Shown here one piece after another: positions 1-9,271 of a stretch of DNA of 64,000 nucleotides. The stretch lies in NCBI GenBank assembly GCA_009838645.1, contig VXRC01000017.1, positions 1 to 64,000 on the forward strand, given 5' to 3'. This stretch comes from Gemmatimonadota bacterium (GTDB lineage: Bacteria; JAAXHH01). Numbering within the stretch: the first letter of the stretch is position 1; every line of letters starts with the position of its first letter. Below the pieces are notes generated by a model, which saw nothing but the letters and a program-made list of their open reading frames with translations, was not told the DNA's origin and made no database searches. Position numbers and translations under genes: made by a program.

Positions 1-158
1 GGCGAGAAAACCGTGACCCCGGACTCGGTCACCCAGGGCGCCATCTCCATGTTCGTTGGCGCGGGATTGATGCCAAGGTGATCCTGATACCATTTCGCAA
101 GTCCTTCCGGATCCTCTGCCCGAAAGAAGAACCCGCCGAATCCCTGAACTTTATGCAC
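1..158 (-). CDS. VOC (glyoxalase/bleomycin-resistance) family protein, 3' end outside window
   Basis: A GTG codon at 158 opens a frame that runs off the left edge. It reads VHKVQGFGGFFFRAEDPEGL followed by AKWYQDHLGI, which is the usual first beta-alpha unit of small vicinal-oxygen-chelate proteins (KV.G.GG.FFR..DPE.LA.WY..HLGI). An AGGAGG sequence lies at 168-173, nine bases before the GTG, and supports this start. Only 52 codons are visible, so the metal ligands and substrate cannot be judged. It follows the sulfite-oxidase-like gene on the same strand with a 48-base gap and is probably the last member of that transcript. The family covers lyases, dioxygenases and resistance proteins, so no reaction is proposed. 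Confidence 0.75.
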   Translation of the reverse strand, partial: MHKVQGFGGFFFRAEDPEGLAKWYQDHLGINPAPTNMEMAPWVTESGVTVFS

Positions 159-206
159 GCTTCGTACCCTCCTGGCAATGTGGGAAAGAACACCAGTAGA
201 TCAGGT

Positions 207-1502
207 TCACTCCACGTAAACAGCAATTCGGTGCATGGCATTGTTCAAATAGCCGTCGGGATTCCACGCGATGGCGTGGGGCTGACTAACGCCGCGCGAA
301 TCCGTCGCCCTGGCCCAGACTTCGAAATACCCCTCCTGCGGGAATGAAACCTCCGCCCGCCAGTTCTGCCAGGCGTAGGCGTTCACCGGATCATCCAGCG
401 TTGCGGGCATCCAGGTCGCCCCGAAGTCGCTCGACAGGTCCACCGAGTCGACGCGCCCCTCGCCCGTCCAGGCATGACCGCGCACTTCAACCGAGCCTTC
501 CGTTGTCCGGTGTCCCGTCGCGGGATGAGTGATCAGCGACTTCACCGGCATGCGCTCGATGATGCGGAATTCCTTTTCGTCCACGGTCTCTCCGGGCGCG
601 ATCCCCCGGTCTGGCAAGCGGTATGAGGTCCCGGTCATCTTGGGACCGTCGTGTACCTGGTCCCGAACCTCAACGCGGATGAGCCACTTCTGGGAACAGG
701 AACCGGGCCAACCGGGGACGATCAGCCGCAGCGGGCCGCCGTTCATCGGGTGGATCGGCTGGCCGTTCTGGGCGAAGGCGACGAGATTGTGCGGGTCCGT
801 GGCCTTGTCGATCGGAACCCCGCGGGAGATGGGAAGCCCGGCCGAAGCGCCGGACAGATGGGTATCGGCGCCGTAGTGGGCGGTGTAGACGGCATCGGGC
901 CGTACACTGGCGGCTGCCAGGACGTCAGACAACCGCACGCCCGTCCATTCCGAGCAGGCCACCGCGCCGTAGGTCCACTGTTCGCCCTTCGTCTTCGGGT
1001 CGAAGAAAGCCCGTCCGTTGCCCGCGCATTCCAGGGCCAGCGCGCGGGTTACGACTTCGAAGCGCGCTCCTAGATCATCGAGACCGAGCGTCAACGGGTG
1101 GTCGACCAGGCCATCGATCGCCAGTGTCCAGCGCGATGCGTCCAGGTCCTCGGGCATCAGCCCGTTGTTACGGACGAAGTGTCTTTCGGTGGGCGTAATG
1201 GCATCATCGAGGAAGTGCGGCGGGGTCTCCGCGCACATGGGCCGGTCATTGAGGACCGTGAGGCCGTCTTTGCCTGGAATGACCCCTTCGGCAGCCAGGG
1301 CCACGGGAATGAAGTGGGCGGGGATGTTGCGGTGGAAGGGGATCGCGGCGCCGACCAGCGCGCCCATGGCCGCCAGGCCTGCGTTCTTCAGGAATCCGCG
1401 CCGATCGGAATACGTGCGGCGTCCGAACAACAACCGGTCGGCCTCGTCGGGGTCTTCCCGGTAGAGTGTGTTAAGCCGCTTGATCGAAGGATCGTCGCCC
1501 AT
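207..1502 (-). CDS. Molybdopterin-dependent sulfite oxidase-like protein, Tat-exported
   Basis: This 431-residue protein matches the sulfite oxidase/SoxC/YedY superfamily. The N-terminus has a twin-arginine type signal (DRRGFLK near residues 34-40, then a hydrophobic stretch), so periplasmic location is likely. The molybdenum-ligand motif LECAGNGR is present with the cysteine near residue 159, followed by the oxidoreductase core (HPMNGGPLRLIVPGWPG) and a C-terminal Mo-co dimerisation domain (VEVRGHAWTG, WARATDSRG). Family members oxidise sulfite, or reduce sulfoxides, with a molybdopterin cofactor. No cytochrome subunit gene is adjacent; the upstream genes are two Rieske proteins, which could be electron partners (inference). 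The substrate remains open. Confidence 0.88.
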   Translation of the reverse strand: MGDDPSIKRLNTLYREDPDEADRLLFGRRTYSDRRGFLKNAGLAAMGALVGAAIPFHRNIPAHFIPVALAAEGVIPGKDGLTVLNDRPMCAETPPHFLDDAITPTERHFVRNNGLMPEDLDASRWTLAIDGLVDHPLTLGLDDLGARFEVVTRALALECAGNGRAFFDPKTKGEQWTYGAVACSEWTGVRLSDVLAAASVRPDAVYTAHYGADTHLSGASAGLPISRGVPIDKATDPHNLVAFAQNGQPIHPMNGGPLRLIVPGWPGSCSQKWLIRVEVRDQVHDGPKMTGTSYRLPDRGIAPGETVDEKEFRIIERMPVKSLITHPATGHRTTEGSVEVRGHAWTGEGRVDSVDLSSDFGATWMPATLDDPVNAYAWQNWRAEVSFPQEGYFEVWARATDSRGVSQPHAIAWNPDGYLNNAMHRIAVYVE

Positions 1503-1547
1503 GTCCGTGCACCTCGAAACCGATTCGACCCCTGCAATGGCGGTAGA

Positions 1548-3299
1548 CTACGACTCGTACAGATCCACCGCGGTCTGCCCCTTGGCGAACCGCAGGGCCG
1601 TCGCAGCGGCGGACTGGCTGCCCGTGGCGCGCCGGCTGTCGGTGGCCCAGCGTGCCAGACCGACCAGCAGCTGGTTGCGCGAGGGGTGATCCGCGCACAG
1701 GGTCCACTCGTCGAAGATCGTCCGCAGCGTGGAGAGGATGTTGCGGCCGTTGTCGTCCTTGAGGATCACCAGGCCGAGGCCGCGGAGCAGCGCGTCCCCC
1801 GAGTAGCCGGAGCGCAGGTAATCCCGGGTCTGCCTACCGATCTCCCTGATCTGGATCTTCTCGATGGACGAAAGGACGCTTTCGATCGCTTCGGACTCGT
1901 CCGCGCTCCCCGGCTGCAGACTGCCGCGGGACTCGGACAGGGGCCGGTGGGTGATGTTCAGCCACCGGTCGCCGTAGAACTGCCAGGCGACGTGATACAG
2001 GGCCTGGGCGGCGACCCGGGATCCGGCAAACCGCTGGGCCTTGCGCACCGCGGAGGCCATCATCATCTCCCGGACCAGTCCCCCCCAGCCGGGGTTCATG
2101 TTCACCGGCGTACGCGCCATGCGGTCCGCGGCGAGGATCACCATGGTCGTCACGATCCGATCGATGGATACACCATCTCTCAACGCCTGCGTGACCGCGC
2201 TGAAGGTCGGTCCGATTTCGCCGCTGACCAGGCCTTCGGCGAAGGCATCCTCATCGAACGCCACGGCGGAACCGCCGGCCTGTCCGTCTTCGAGGGCATC
2301 CAGCGTCGCCGTGTCGGCGATGAACCGGTCGATAGCCGACTGCCGGATCTCGTCGGGCAGTCCCCGCTCCTGGCCCAGGATCTTGGCCGACAGGTTGCAG
2401 ACCAGTTCCTCCGACTCGTCCCATCCGAACTCCTCGAGCACCTCCGCGATGTAGCCGATGTTGAGCAGGTTGTTCGAATTGCCCAGGAAATGGGGCGCCA
2501 TGGCGCATTCGAAGAGCAGCGGAAGGATCTCGTGGTCATGTCCGCCCATCCGCCGGGCGGTGATCAGGCACTTCTCGATGCCTTCCCATTTCTTGTCTTT
2601 CGAAAATACCCGGATCCAGCCTTCGAGTTTCTCCCAGGTAACCGGGTCGGGCAGCCGCTGGATGCTCGGCCGGTCCCCGGCGCGGCCCGACAACCCGTGG
2701 GCGGCGAAGGTCAGCGGGATGATCCGGTCGTCGCTCTCGTACTGACGGGCTACCTTGATCCCGTTGACAAAATCCGAAACCTCTCCGCCGCCGTCGTTGG
2801 CCCCCCGCTCCGTAGCGATGTGCCGGCCGCCGTGACGGATGATGAGGTTGAGCGTGTCCCGCTCGGACACGCCCCGCGCCAGCATGATGGCGACGGCCTT
2901 GGATATGGTCCACTGGTCCGTGGAATAGAGCCCTTCCTTCAGCAGCAGTAAATGGGCGTCAGACCGTTTCGATCCGCCGTCTCCCACACTAACGTATACG
3001 TCGCCGTTTCGCTCTTCAACCGGGAAGGTCTCCAGGTCGTCGCACCCGCCGGTGAAACAGCCGCCCCCGCCGAGGTCGTAGCTCCATCCGTGCCAGTCGC
3101 AGGTCAGCACGCCGTTGCGGACGCGCCCCCGGGTCAGCGGGTAGCCCATGTGGGGACACTGGTTGTCCGTGGCGTAGATCGACCCGTTGTGCCGGAAGAG
3201 GGCGATGCTCCGGCCCTCCACTTTCACGGCCTTGGGCTTGCCGTCCACCACCTCGTCCGCACCTGCCACCTTCACGTAGCCATTCTGTTCAGTTGACAT
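1548..3299 (-). CDS. Rieske [2Fe-2S] protein with large unrecognised helical C-terminal domain (copy 2)
   Basis: The first ~110 of 583 residues form a Rieske ferredoxin domain with the cluster ligands in CPHMGYPLTRG (C-x-H) and CDWHGWSYDL (C-x2-H). The remaining ~470 residues are mostly alpha-helical and I do not recognise the family. Conserved stretches shared with the neighbouring paralogue include RHGGRH, MARTPVN, AWQFYGDRWLNI and HPSRNQLLVGLARWATD. A GGAGAGG site precedes the ATG. It lies between its 598-residue paralogue and the sulfite-oxidase-like gene on one strand, which suggests joint expression and a redox role. Rieske oxygenases have a different catalytic domain with a 2-His-1-carboxylate iron site; that fold is not evident here. 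Confidence 0.8.
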   Translation of the reverse strand: MSTEQNGYVKVAGADEVVDGKPKAVKVEGRSIALFRHNGSIYATDNQCPHMGYPLTRGRVRNGVLTCDWHGWSYDLGGGGCFTGGCDDLETFPVEERNGDVYVSVGDGGSKRSDAHLLLLKEGLYSTDQWTISKAVAIMLARGVSERDTLNLIIRHGGRHIATERGANDGGGEVSDFVNGIKVARQYESDDRIIPLTFAAHGLSGRAGDRPSIQRLPDPVTWEKLEGWIRVFSKDKKWEGIEKCLITARRMGGHDHEILPLLFECAMAPHFLGNSNNLLNIGYIAEVLEEFGWDESEELVCNLSAKILGQERGLPDEIRQSAIDRFIADTATLDALEDGQAGGSAVAFDEDAFAEGLVSGEIGPTFSAVTQALRDGVSIDRIVTTMVILAADRMARTPVNMNPGWGGLVREMMMASAVRKAQRFAGSRVAAQALYHVAWQFYGDRWLNITHRPLSESRGSLQPGSADESEAIESVLSSIEKIQIREIGRQTRDYLRSGYSGDALLRGLGLVILKDDNGRNILSTLRTIFDEWTLCADHPSRNQLLVGLARWATDSRRATGSQSAAATALRFAKGQTAVDLYES

Positions 3300-3382
3300 G
3301 ACTGATTACCTCTCCGATGTTTCGCGTATTTTTTTGTCAGAAGATCCGCGTCTGCAGTCCGTTATCTGTAGTCCGGAGATCC

Positions 3383-5179
3383 CTAGTCGTCGAACACTTC
3401 GACCGTCGTCCGTCCTTCCGAGAACCGCATGGCCGTGTTGATGGATGCCATGCTGTTCTTGTTCAGGCGCACGTCCGTCGCGTACCTGGCCAGCCCCACC
3501 AGGAGCTGGTACCGGGACGGGTGACCCGATCCGCGGGCGGCGTCCGCGCCGCCTGCGTCCGCGCCGCCTGCGCCCGCGCCGCTCGTGCCTTCCCATTCAT
3601 TGAAGGTGACGCGCAGCGTGGGCAGCAGCTCCATGTTGGTATCGTCCCACAGGATGGCCCGGCCGATTTCCCTGAGCAGCTCCGAACCGTCGAAGCCGCT
3701 GTTCAGGTAACCCACCACCTGGTCGCCCACCCCGTGGATATCCAGCGACTTGATGGCATGGACGATGCGCTCCGAAGCGGAGACCCCGTCCGGCGCGTCC
3801 GAAGCATGATCCGGAAGGGGTTCGTCGAGGGCGCGGGAGGGAATGTTGATCCAGCGGTTGTCGAAGATCTGCCAGGCCGCGTGGAAGAGGCCCTTCGCCG
3901 CGGCCGCGGGACCGCCGTAAACGAGGACGTGCCGCAGGGAGGCCGCCAGGTTGTACTCGGTGGACAGGGAACCCCATCCGGCGTCGACGTTCACGGGCGT
4001 GCGGGCCATGCGGTCCGCCGCGAGCAGGACGAAGGTCGTGATGAGGCGCTCGATGGCCACGCCTTCCCGCAGGGTCTTGGCCACGGCTTCGAAAGCGCGT
4101 TCGACGTCCACGCTCAGCAGGGCGTCCACGAAGGCGTTCTCGTCGTAGTCGGTGCGGGTGTTCGCCCCGTAATCCCGGGATTCGAGTTCAGGCGCGAGGC
4201 CTTCGAGCAGGCGCACTGCGTCCCGGTGAAAACGCTCCGGCTCGTCCCGTCCCCGCCCGACCATCTTGGCGCCGAGGTTGCAGACCAGTTCGGACGCCTC
4301 GCCCCATCCGAAGGTATCCACCACCCGGGCGAGGTCCCCCAGGTTGGCCACGTTCCGGGCGAAGCCCAGGAAATACGGAGCCACGGCGCATTCGAACAGC
4401 AGCTTGAAGATGTGCTCTTCCTGGCCGTTTTCGCGGGCCGTGTGCAGGCACCGTTCGATCCTGAAATCCTGCATGTTGCGGGAGAACATGCGCACCCAGC
4501 CGTCGATCTGATCCCAGCTCACGGGCGGCGGCAGCGTGATGACCTCGAGCCGTTCAGACGCCCGCCCCGACGCTGCGCGACCGGCCAGCGACAGGGCCAT
4601 CAGGCGGTCCTCCCCGTCGTACCTACGGCCGACTTCGAGGCCGGAGACCAGGAGGGAAACGATGTCGCCGCCCCCGCCCGCGCCCTGCTCCGACGCCACG
4701 TGACGGCCCAGGTGCCGCAGGACCAACTGCACGATGTCGTGTTCCGAAACGCCGCCGGACAGCAGCAGGGCGGTGGCCTTGGAGATCGTCCACGAATCCC
4801 CGCTCAGGAGTCCCTCCCAGAGCAGCTGCAAGTGCTGGTCGCGGCGCCGGTAGGTCGCGTCCCCGGCCTGAACCCACAGTTCGTCCCCGCGGATGTCGAC
4901 CGGGAAGGTCTCCAGGTCGTCGCATTCGTAGTTGAAGCAACCGCCGCCTTCGAGATCGAAGCTGCGTCCGTGCCAGTCGCAGGTCAGGACGCCGTCCTTC
5001 ACCACCCCGCGCGTCAGTGGAAATCCCATGTGGGGACACTGGTTGTCCGTGGCATGGATGCGTCCATCCACGTTGAACAGGGCGACGCTGCGCCCTTCGC
5101 TGATCTTGACGGCGCGGGATTCGCCGGGCGGCACGTCCGCGAGGGAACCTACCCGGATCCAGCCGTTTCCTGCGCTCAT
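3383..5179 (-). CDS. Rieske [2Fe-2S] protein with large unrecognised helical C-terminal domain (copy 1)
   Basis: This 598-residue paralogue of the downstream gene has the same layout: an N-terminal Rieske domain (CPHMGFPLTRG and CDWHGRSFDL supply the two Cys and two His ligands) and a ~480-residue helical domain of unknown function. Shared blocks are RHLGRHVASEQ, MARTPVNVDAGWGSL, HAAWQIFDNRWINI and HPSRYQLLVGLARYATD. A Gly/Ala/Asp-rich insertion, encoded by three 15-bp tandem repeats at 3540-3584, sits before the HPSR block and is absent from the paralogue. The start ATG follows a GGAAAGG-like site. Co-orientation with the second copy and the sulfite-oxidase-like gene suggests a shared redox process. 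Two tandem copies imply duplication and possibly a heterodimer. Confidence 0.8.
   Translation of the reverse strand: MSAGNGWIRVGSLADVPPGESRAVKISEGRSVALFNVDGRIHATDNQCPHMGFPLTRGVVKDGVLTCDWHGRSFDLEGGGCFNYECDDLETFPVDIRGDELWVQAGDATYRRRDQHLQLLWEGLLSGDSWTISKATALLLSGGVSEHDIVQLVLRHLGRHVASEQGAGGGGDIVSLLVSGLEVGRRYDGEDRLMALSLAGRAASGRASERLEVITLPPPVSWDQIDGWVRMFSRNMQDFRIERCLHTARENGQEEHIFKLLFECAVAPYFLGFARNVANLGDLARVVDTFGWGEASELVCNLGAKMVGRGRDEPERFHRDAVRLLEGLAPELESRDYGANTRTDYDENAFVDALLSVDVERAFEAVAKTLREGVAIERLITTFVLLAADRMARTPVNVDAGWGSLSTEYNLAASLRHVLVYGGPAAAAKGLFHAAWQIFDNRWINIPSRALDEPLPDHASDAPDGVSASERIVHAIKSLDIHGVGDQVVGYLNSGFDGSELLREIGRAILWDDTNMELLPTLRVTFNEWEGTSGAGAGGADAGGADAARGSGHPSRYQLLVGLARYATDVRLNKNSMASINTAMRFSEGRTTVEVFDD
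3540..3584. repeat. Three 15-bp tandem repeats inside the Rieske paralogue
   Basis: Units of the form gcgtccgcgccgcct occur three times, the last one diverged. On the coding strand they give a GGADA-type pentapeptide series. The unit length preserves the reading frame. Confidence 0.85.
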
Positions 5180-5284
5180 TTGAACCTTTCCTTTCTTTCA
5201 GGTGTTTTCAATTGTGGCCTTTCAGTTATCATATGTTGCCGGCCTGCGGTCCTGAATCCGACGCTCCCGCGAGCATCCGGGCCG

Positions 5285-8047
5285 CTAGTGGGCTTCCAGC
5301 CAGTTCGCGCCGATGCCGATTTCCACTTCGATGGGCACGGTCATGGGCAGCGCGCCCCGCATGCATTCCTCGATCAGGCCGGGCACGGTGTCCTGTTCCG
5401 ATTTATGCAGGTCGAAGACGAGTTCGTCATGCACCTGCAGCAGCATCCGCGTGCGGCACGCCTGCTTTTTCAACTCGTTGTGAATCCGCGTCATGGCCAG
5501 CTTGATCAGGTCGGCCGCCGTGCCCTGGATGCGGGAATTGATGGCGACGCGCTCCTCGGCGCGCTTGGTGGTGTTGTTCCGGGAATTGATGTCCCGCAGG
5601 TACCGGCGCCGGCCCGTCATGGTCTCGACGAATCCGTTCTCCTCCGCGAACTTGACCGTTTCGTCCATATACTTGCGCGTCCCCGGATACTTCGCGAAGT
5701 ACTGGTCGATCAATTCCTGGCCCTGACCCCGCGGGATGTTGAGCCGTTCGGCCAGCCCGAAGGCGGAGATGCCGTAGATAATCCCGAAATTCACGGTCTT
5801 GGCGCGCCGGCGCATCTCGTCGGTCACGCCGTCGTAGTCCACGTCGTAGATCTTCATGGCCGTCGCCGAGTGGATGTCCTCGTGCTGGATGAAGGTCTCC
5901 ATCATGCCCTCGTCACGGCTGAGCTCGGCCGCGATGCGCAGTTCGATCTGGGAATAGTCCGCGGCCATCAGGAGGTAGTTGTCGTCCCGCGGCACGAAGG
6001 CCTTCCTGATCTGCCGGCCCATCTCCGTACGGACCGGGATGGTCTGCAGGTTGGGCCCGTGGGACTGGATCCGGCCGGTGGCGATCACGGCCTGTTCGTA
6101 GGAGGTATGCACGCGCCCGGTCTGCTGGAACACGGCGTGGGGCAGCTGGCTGACGTATACGGAATTGAGCTTGGTGCACATCCGGTAGTGGAGAATCTGT
6201 TCCACGATCTCGTGCTTGGGCGCAAGCCGGCGCAGTATGGCTTCCGCCGTCGAATACTGGCCGGTCTTGGCCGTGCGCTTGGCGTTGGGATCGATTTTCA
6301 GCTTGTCGAAGAGGATGTGCCCGAGTTGCTTGGCCGAATTGAAGTCCACGGATTCCCCGGCCAGTTCGGTGATCCGGTCCGAAGACCGCTGTATCTCTTC
6401 ATCGAGCAGGCTAGAAAGGTGCTCGAGCTGCCCCACGTCCATCCGCACGCCTTCGTGCTCCATTTCCACGAGAGCGGGCACGAGGGGGCACTCGATGTCC
6501 GTGAAGACGGTATCCTGGTTCATCTCGCCGATCCGGGGCCGCAGGAGTTCGGCCAGCTGCAGCGTGATATCCGCGTCCTCGGCCGCGTATTCCACGACCT
6601 TTTCCAGCGGCGCATCCTTCAGCGTGCCCTGATCCTCGCCCTTCTCGCCGATGAGCGTGGTGATGGAGATCGGCGTGTAGCCCAGGAGGGCCTGGGAGAG
6701 GTAATCCATGGTGCGGCGCAGGTCCGGCACGGTCACGTAGGCCGCCAGCATCGTGTCGAAGATGCGGCAGGACACGGTGATCCCGTGCCACCGCAGCACG
6801 GAAAGGTCGAACTTGATGTTGTGCCCGATGAGCTCCCTGCCGGTATCGTCGAAGAGGGACTGGAACTCGCCGGCGACCCTCAGTACCTGCTTCCGTCCGT
6901 CGGGCATGGGCACGTAGTAGCCGATATGCGGCTTGATCGAGAAGGCAAAACCCAGGATTTCGCAGGTCTTGGGATCCAGGCTCGTCGTTTCCATGTCGAA
7001 ACAGAAGGAAGACGCACGGGAAAGCTCGTCGATAAGTGCCGCGCGGGCTTCTGCGGTGTCAACGCAACGGTAGTCGTGCTCCACCTCCGCGATCGTCTTC
7101 AACTGGTCGTCGGAAAACAGGTCTTCCTGGCTGCCGGCGACGGTCAGCCGGGGGGCCGCCGAGAAATCGTCCCCGAAGAGCCGCTTGCCCAGGGTATTGA
7201 ACTCCAGCTCGACGAACAGCTTCTTGAGTTCCTCCTCCTTACGTTCCTTGACGGTCAGCGCGTCCGGGGTGACGTCCAACGGCACGTCCCGCTCGATGGT
7301 GACCAGGCTCTTCGACAACACGGCCATGTCCCGGTTATCCTCGATGCGCTCTTTCTGCTTTCCCTTCAATTCGTGGGTGTTTTCCAGCAGGTTCTCTACG
7401 GACCCGAACTGGGCGATGAGCTTCTGCGCGGTCTTTTCGCCGACCCCCGGGACGCCGGGCACGTTGTCGCTGGTATCCCCCATGAGTCCGAGCACGTCGA
7501 TCACCTGGTCGACCCGCTCGATTCCCCATTTCTCCAGCACCTCGGCCACGCCCATGGTTTCGAAGTTGTCCCCGGTGTTCCCGGGTTTGCAGATGTAGGA
7601 CTGCTCGGAAACGAGTTGCGCGTAGTCCTTGTCCGGCGTGACCATGAAGGTGGTGAAACCCGCTTCGTCGGCCTGCTTCGCCAGGGTCCCGATCACGTCG
7701 TCGGCCTCCCAGCCCGGGACGCGGATCACCGGGATGTTGAACCCTTCGATCAGCCGGAACAGGTAGGGCAGCGCGATGCTCAGGTCTTCGGGCATGGCGT
7801 CCCGCTGCGCCTTGTACTCGGGATACTGCTCGTGACGGTGGGTCGGTTCGGGCGTATCGAACACCGCGGCGATGTGGGTGGGCCTGTTCTTGTTCAGGAT
7901 GCCGAGGATGGTATTGGCGATGGCGAACACCATGGATACGTTCATTCCCGTCGAAGTCATCCTCGGATTACGGATCAATCCGAAATGACCGCGATAGGCC
8001 AGTGCCATCCCGTCCAGCAGGAACAGGGTCTTCTGGGCCTCAGTCAT
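5285..8047 (-). CDS. polA: DNA polymerase I
   Basis: This 920-residue protein has all three PolA modules. The N-terminal 5'-3' exonuclease has AVFDTPEPTHRHEQYPEYKA and EADDVIGTLA plus the H3TH region (GDTSDNVPGVPGVGEKTA). The 3'-5' exonuclease keeps its acidic residues (FDMETTSLDP, GHNIKFDL), so proofreading is probably active. The polymerase has motif A (MAADYSQIELRIAAELS), motif B (RRRAKTVNFGIIYG) and motif C (LLQVHDELVFDL). It acts in Okazaki-fragment processing and repair. The length is normal for full-length bacterial PolA. It lies 105 bases upstream of the Rieske pair on the same strand; no functional link is expected. Confidence 0.98.
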   Translation of the reverse strand: MTEAQKTLFLLDGMALAYRGHFGLIRNPRMTSTGMNVSMVFAIANTILGILNKNRPTHIAAVFDTPEPTHRHEQYPEYKAQRDAMPEDLSIALPYLFRLIEGFNIPVIRVPGWEADDVIGTLAKQADEAGFTTFMVTPDKDYAQLVSEQSYICKPGNTGDNFETMGVAEVLEKWGIERVDQVIDVLGLMGDTSDNVPGVPGVGEKTAQKLIAQFGSVENLLENTHELKGKQKERIEDNRDMAVLSKSLVTIERDVPLDVTPDALTVKERKEEELKKLFVELEFNTLGKRLFGDDFSAAPRLTVAGSQEDLFSDDQLKTIAEVEHDYRCVDTAEARAALIDELSRASSFCFDMETTSLDPKTCEILGFAFSIKPHIGYYVPMPDGRKQVLRVAGEFQSLFDDTGRELIGHNIKFDLSVLRWHGITVSCRIFDTMLAAYVTVPDLRRTMDYLSQALLGYTPISITTLIGEKGEDQGTLKDAPLEKVVEYAAEDADITLQLAELLRPRIGEMNQDTVFTDIECPLVPALVEMEHEGVRMDVGQLEHLSSLLDEEIQRSSDRITELAGESVDFNSAKQLGHILFDKLKIDPNAKRTAKTGQYSTAEAILRRLAPKHEIVEQILHYRMCTKLNSVYVSQLPHAVFQQTGRVHTSYEQAVIATGRIQSHGPNLQTIPVRTEMGRQIRKAFVPRDDNYLLMAADYSQIELRIAAELSRDEGMMETFIQHEDIHSATAMKIYDVDYDGVTDEMRRRAKTVNFGIIYGISAFGLAERLNIPRGQGQELIDQYFAKYPGTRKYMDETVKFAEENGFVETMTGRRRYLRDINSRNNTTKRAEERVAINSRIQGTAADLIKLAMTRIHNELKKQACRTRMLLQVHDELVFDLHKSEQDTVPGLIEECMRGALPMTVPIEVEIGIGANWLEAH

Positions 8048-8160
8048 AGGTGGTACGCTCCGGCTTCAAGGGAACCGGGCGGGGATGGACGGCCCGGGAC
8101 GAGACAGGACGGCCCGTGTAGATCCCGTGCATCTCTCTTCGACCCGCGGTTCCGGCCTGA

Positions 8161-8192
8161 TGCAGTGTGCTTTCATTGCAGTGTGCTTTCAT
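8161..8192. repeat. Exact 16-bp tandem duplication upstream of polA
   Basis: The unit tgcagtgtgctttcat occurs twice back to back between the amidohydrolase stop and the polA start. On the minus strand the copies lie just downstream of a possible -10 box and would form part of the polA leader. Confidence 0.9.
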
Positions 8193-8217
8193 TATAGCGC
8201 GGTAAACTGATTTTACC
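8191..8217 (-). promoter_or_regulatory. Possible polA promoter with small palindrome
   Basis: On the minus strand TATAAT (8196-8191) follows a GGTAAA-5-TTTACC inverted repeat (8201-8217). No good -35 hexamer is visible at 17 bases, so the palindrome may instead be an activator or repressor site. Low confidence. Confidence 0.35.
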
Positions 8218-8228
8218 ATTGAATAACG

Positions 8229-9209
8229 CTATTCCTTCAAAAGTCCTGCCGCGTTCCGGCCGACGATGCGCCGCCTGGCCGCTTCATCCAACCCCAGTTC
8301 ATCGATGGTCCGCAGCCCCAGGCCGACGTCGGCGATCTGCTGGGGGAAGTCGGAACCGAACATCACCCGGTCGATACCGGCGAAGTCGATTGTAAGGCGA
8401 AGCGCTCCGCTGTCCGGCATCCCCGCGGACTCATAGTACATGCGCTTCAGGTACTCCGACGGCGGTCGGTCCAGTTTCTCTCGAGCCTCGGGGTAGGAAC
8501 GGTAGGCCTGGTCGATCCGGCCCGCGAGAAAGGGGATGGTGCCGCCCAGGTTACCCAGCACGACCTTCAGGTCCGGGAAGGCCGCCATCGTTCCACTGAA
8601 TACCAGGTGCAGGGCGGCCACCGACGTGTCGAAAGGGAACCCGGCCATGGGCGTCAGCCTGTACGCCGCGTAAACGTCATGGGCATGTGGCGTGGTGGGA
8701 TGTACGAAGAGCGGCAGGTCCAGGGAAGAGGCCGCCTCATAGAGTTCTTGAAACTCATGGGCGCCCAGTGACAGGCCGTTGATATTTGAAAACAGCATGC
8801 CGCCCCGCAGGTTCAGCGACTCCGCGGTGCGGAGCAGTTCCGCCGCCGAAGCGGCCGGGTCTTGCAATGGAAGGACCGCCAGGGCGGACAGCCGTCCTGG
8901 ATGGCGCGCTACGGTCTCGGCCAGGGCCTCGTTCACGATCCGGGCGAGGCGGCGGCCGGCATCCGGTTCCTCGACGTGCAGTCCGGGGATCGAAAAACTG
9001 AGCAGCTGCCGGTCCACCCCGTGACGGTCCATATGCTCTATCACGCGATCCGCGTCGAAATGACCCGGCGCGATCATGCTGTAATCGCCATCCAGCTTCA
9101 GCAGGCGATTGCCGGCGGCATCCCTGACCATCACTGCCTGGTATCCTCCCTGTTCGATCTCATCGAGGTAGGCGGAGGTATAGAAATGGGTGTGGAAATC
9201 GAATACCAA
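8229..9209 (-). CDS. Amidohydrolase family protein (amidohydrolase_2, ACMSD-like)
   Basis: This 326-residue TIM-barrel metal-dependent hydrolase or decarboxylase has the family's metal-binding motifs: the HxH of FDFHTHF at the N-terminus, the histidine in LPLFVHPTTPH, and the C-terminal aspartate in RVMFGSDFPQQ. Members of this branch include aminocarboxymuconate-semialdehyde decarboxylase and related ring-acid decarboxylases. The start is a TTG at 9209, five bases after GGAGGG, and there is no better ATG. The adjacent class V aminotransferase is divergent. The substrate cannot be read from sequence. Confidence 0.85.
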   Translation of the reverse strand: MVFDFHTHFYTSAYLDEIEQGGYQAVMVRDAAGNRLLKLDGDYSMIAPGHFDADRVIEHMDRHGVDRQLLSFSIPGLHVEEPDAGRRLARIVNEALAETVARHPGRLSALAVLPLQDPAASAAELLRTAESLNLRGGMLFSNINGLSLGAHEFQELYEAASSLDLPLFVHPTTPHAHDVYAAYRLTPMAGFPFDTSVAALHLVFSGTMAAFPDLKVVLGNLGGTIPFLAGRIDQAYRSYPEAREKLDRPPSEYLKRMYYESAGMPDSGALRLTIDFAGIDRVMFGSDFPQQIADVGLGLRTIDELGLDEAARRRIVGRNAAGLLKE

Positions 9210-9247
9210 ACGGACCCTCCAGCGGTTGTACCGGGCGTTCCATCAGC

Positions 9248-9271
9248 GCGCGGCCGATTGCGCGGCCGATT
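9248..9271. repeat. Two 12-bp tandem repeats in a divergent promoter region
   Basis: The unit gcgcggccgatt occurs twice in tandem between the divergent amidohydrolase (starts 9209) and aminotransferase (starts 9437). It may be a regulator site or chance expansion. Confidence 0.7.

Noticed and set aside
1098-2951. A 617-residue plus-strand frame
   Set aside because: Antisense to the sulfite-oxidase-like and second Rieske genes, which have clear cofactor motifs.
3317-8197. A 1626-residue plus-strand frame across the Rieske and polA region
   Set aside because: It lies opposite polA and the Rieske paralogues, whose motifs are certain. High GC suppresses stops in antisense frames, and the composition is low-complexity Arg/Gly/His-rich.
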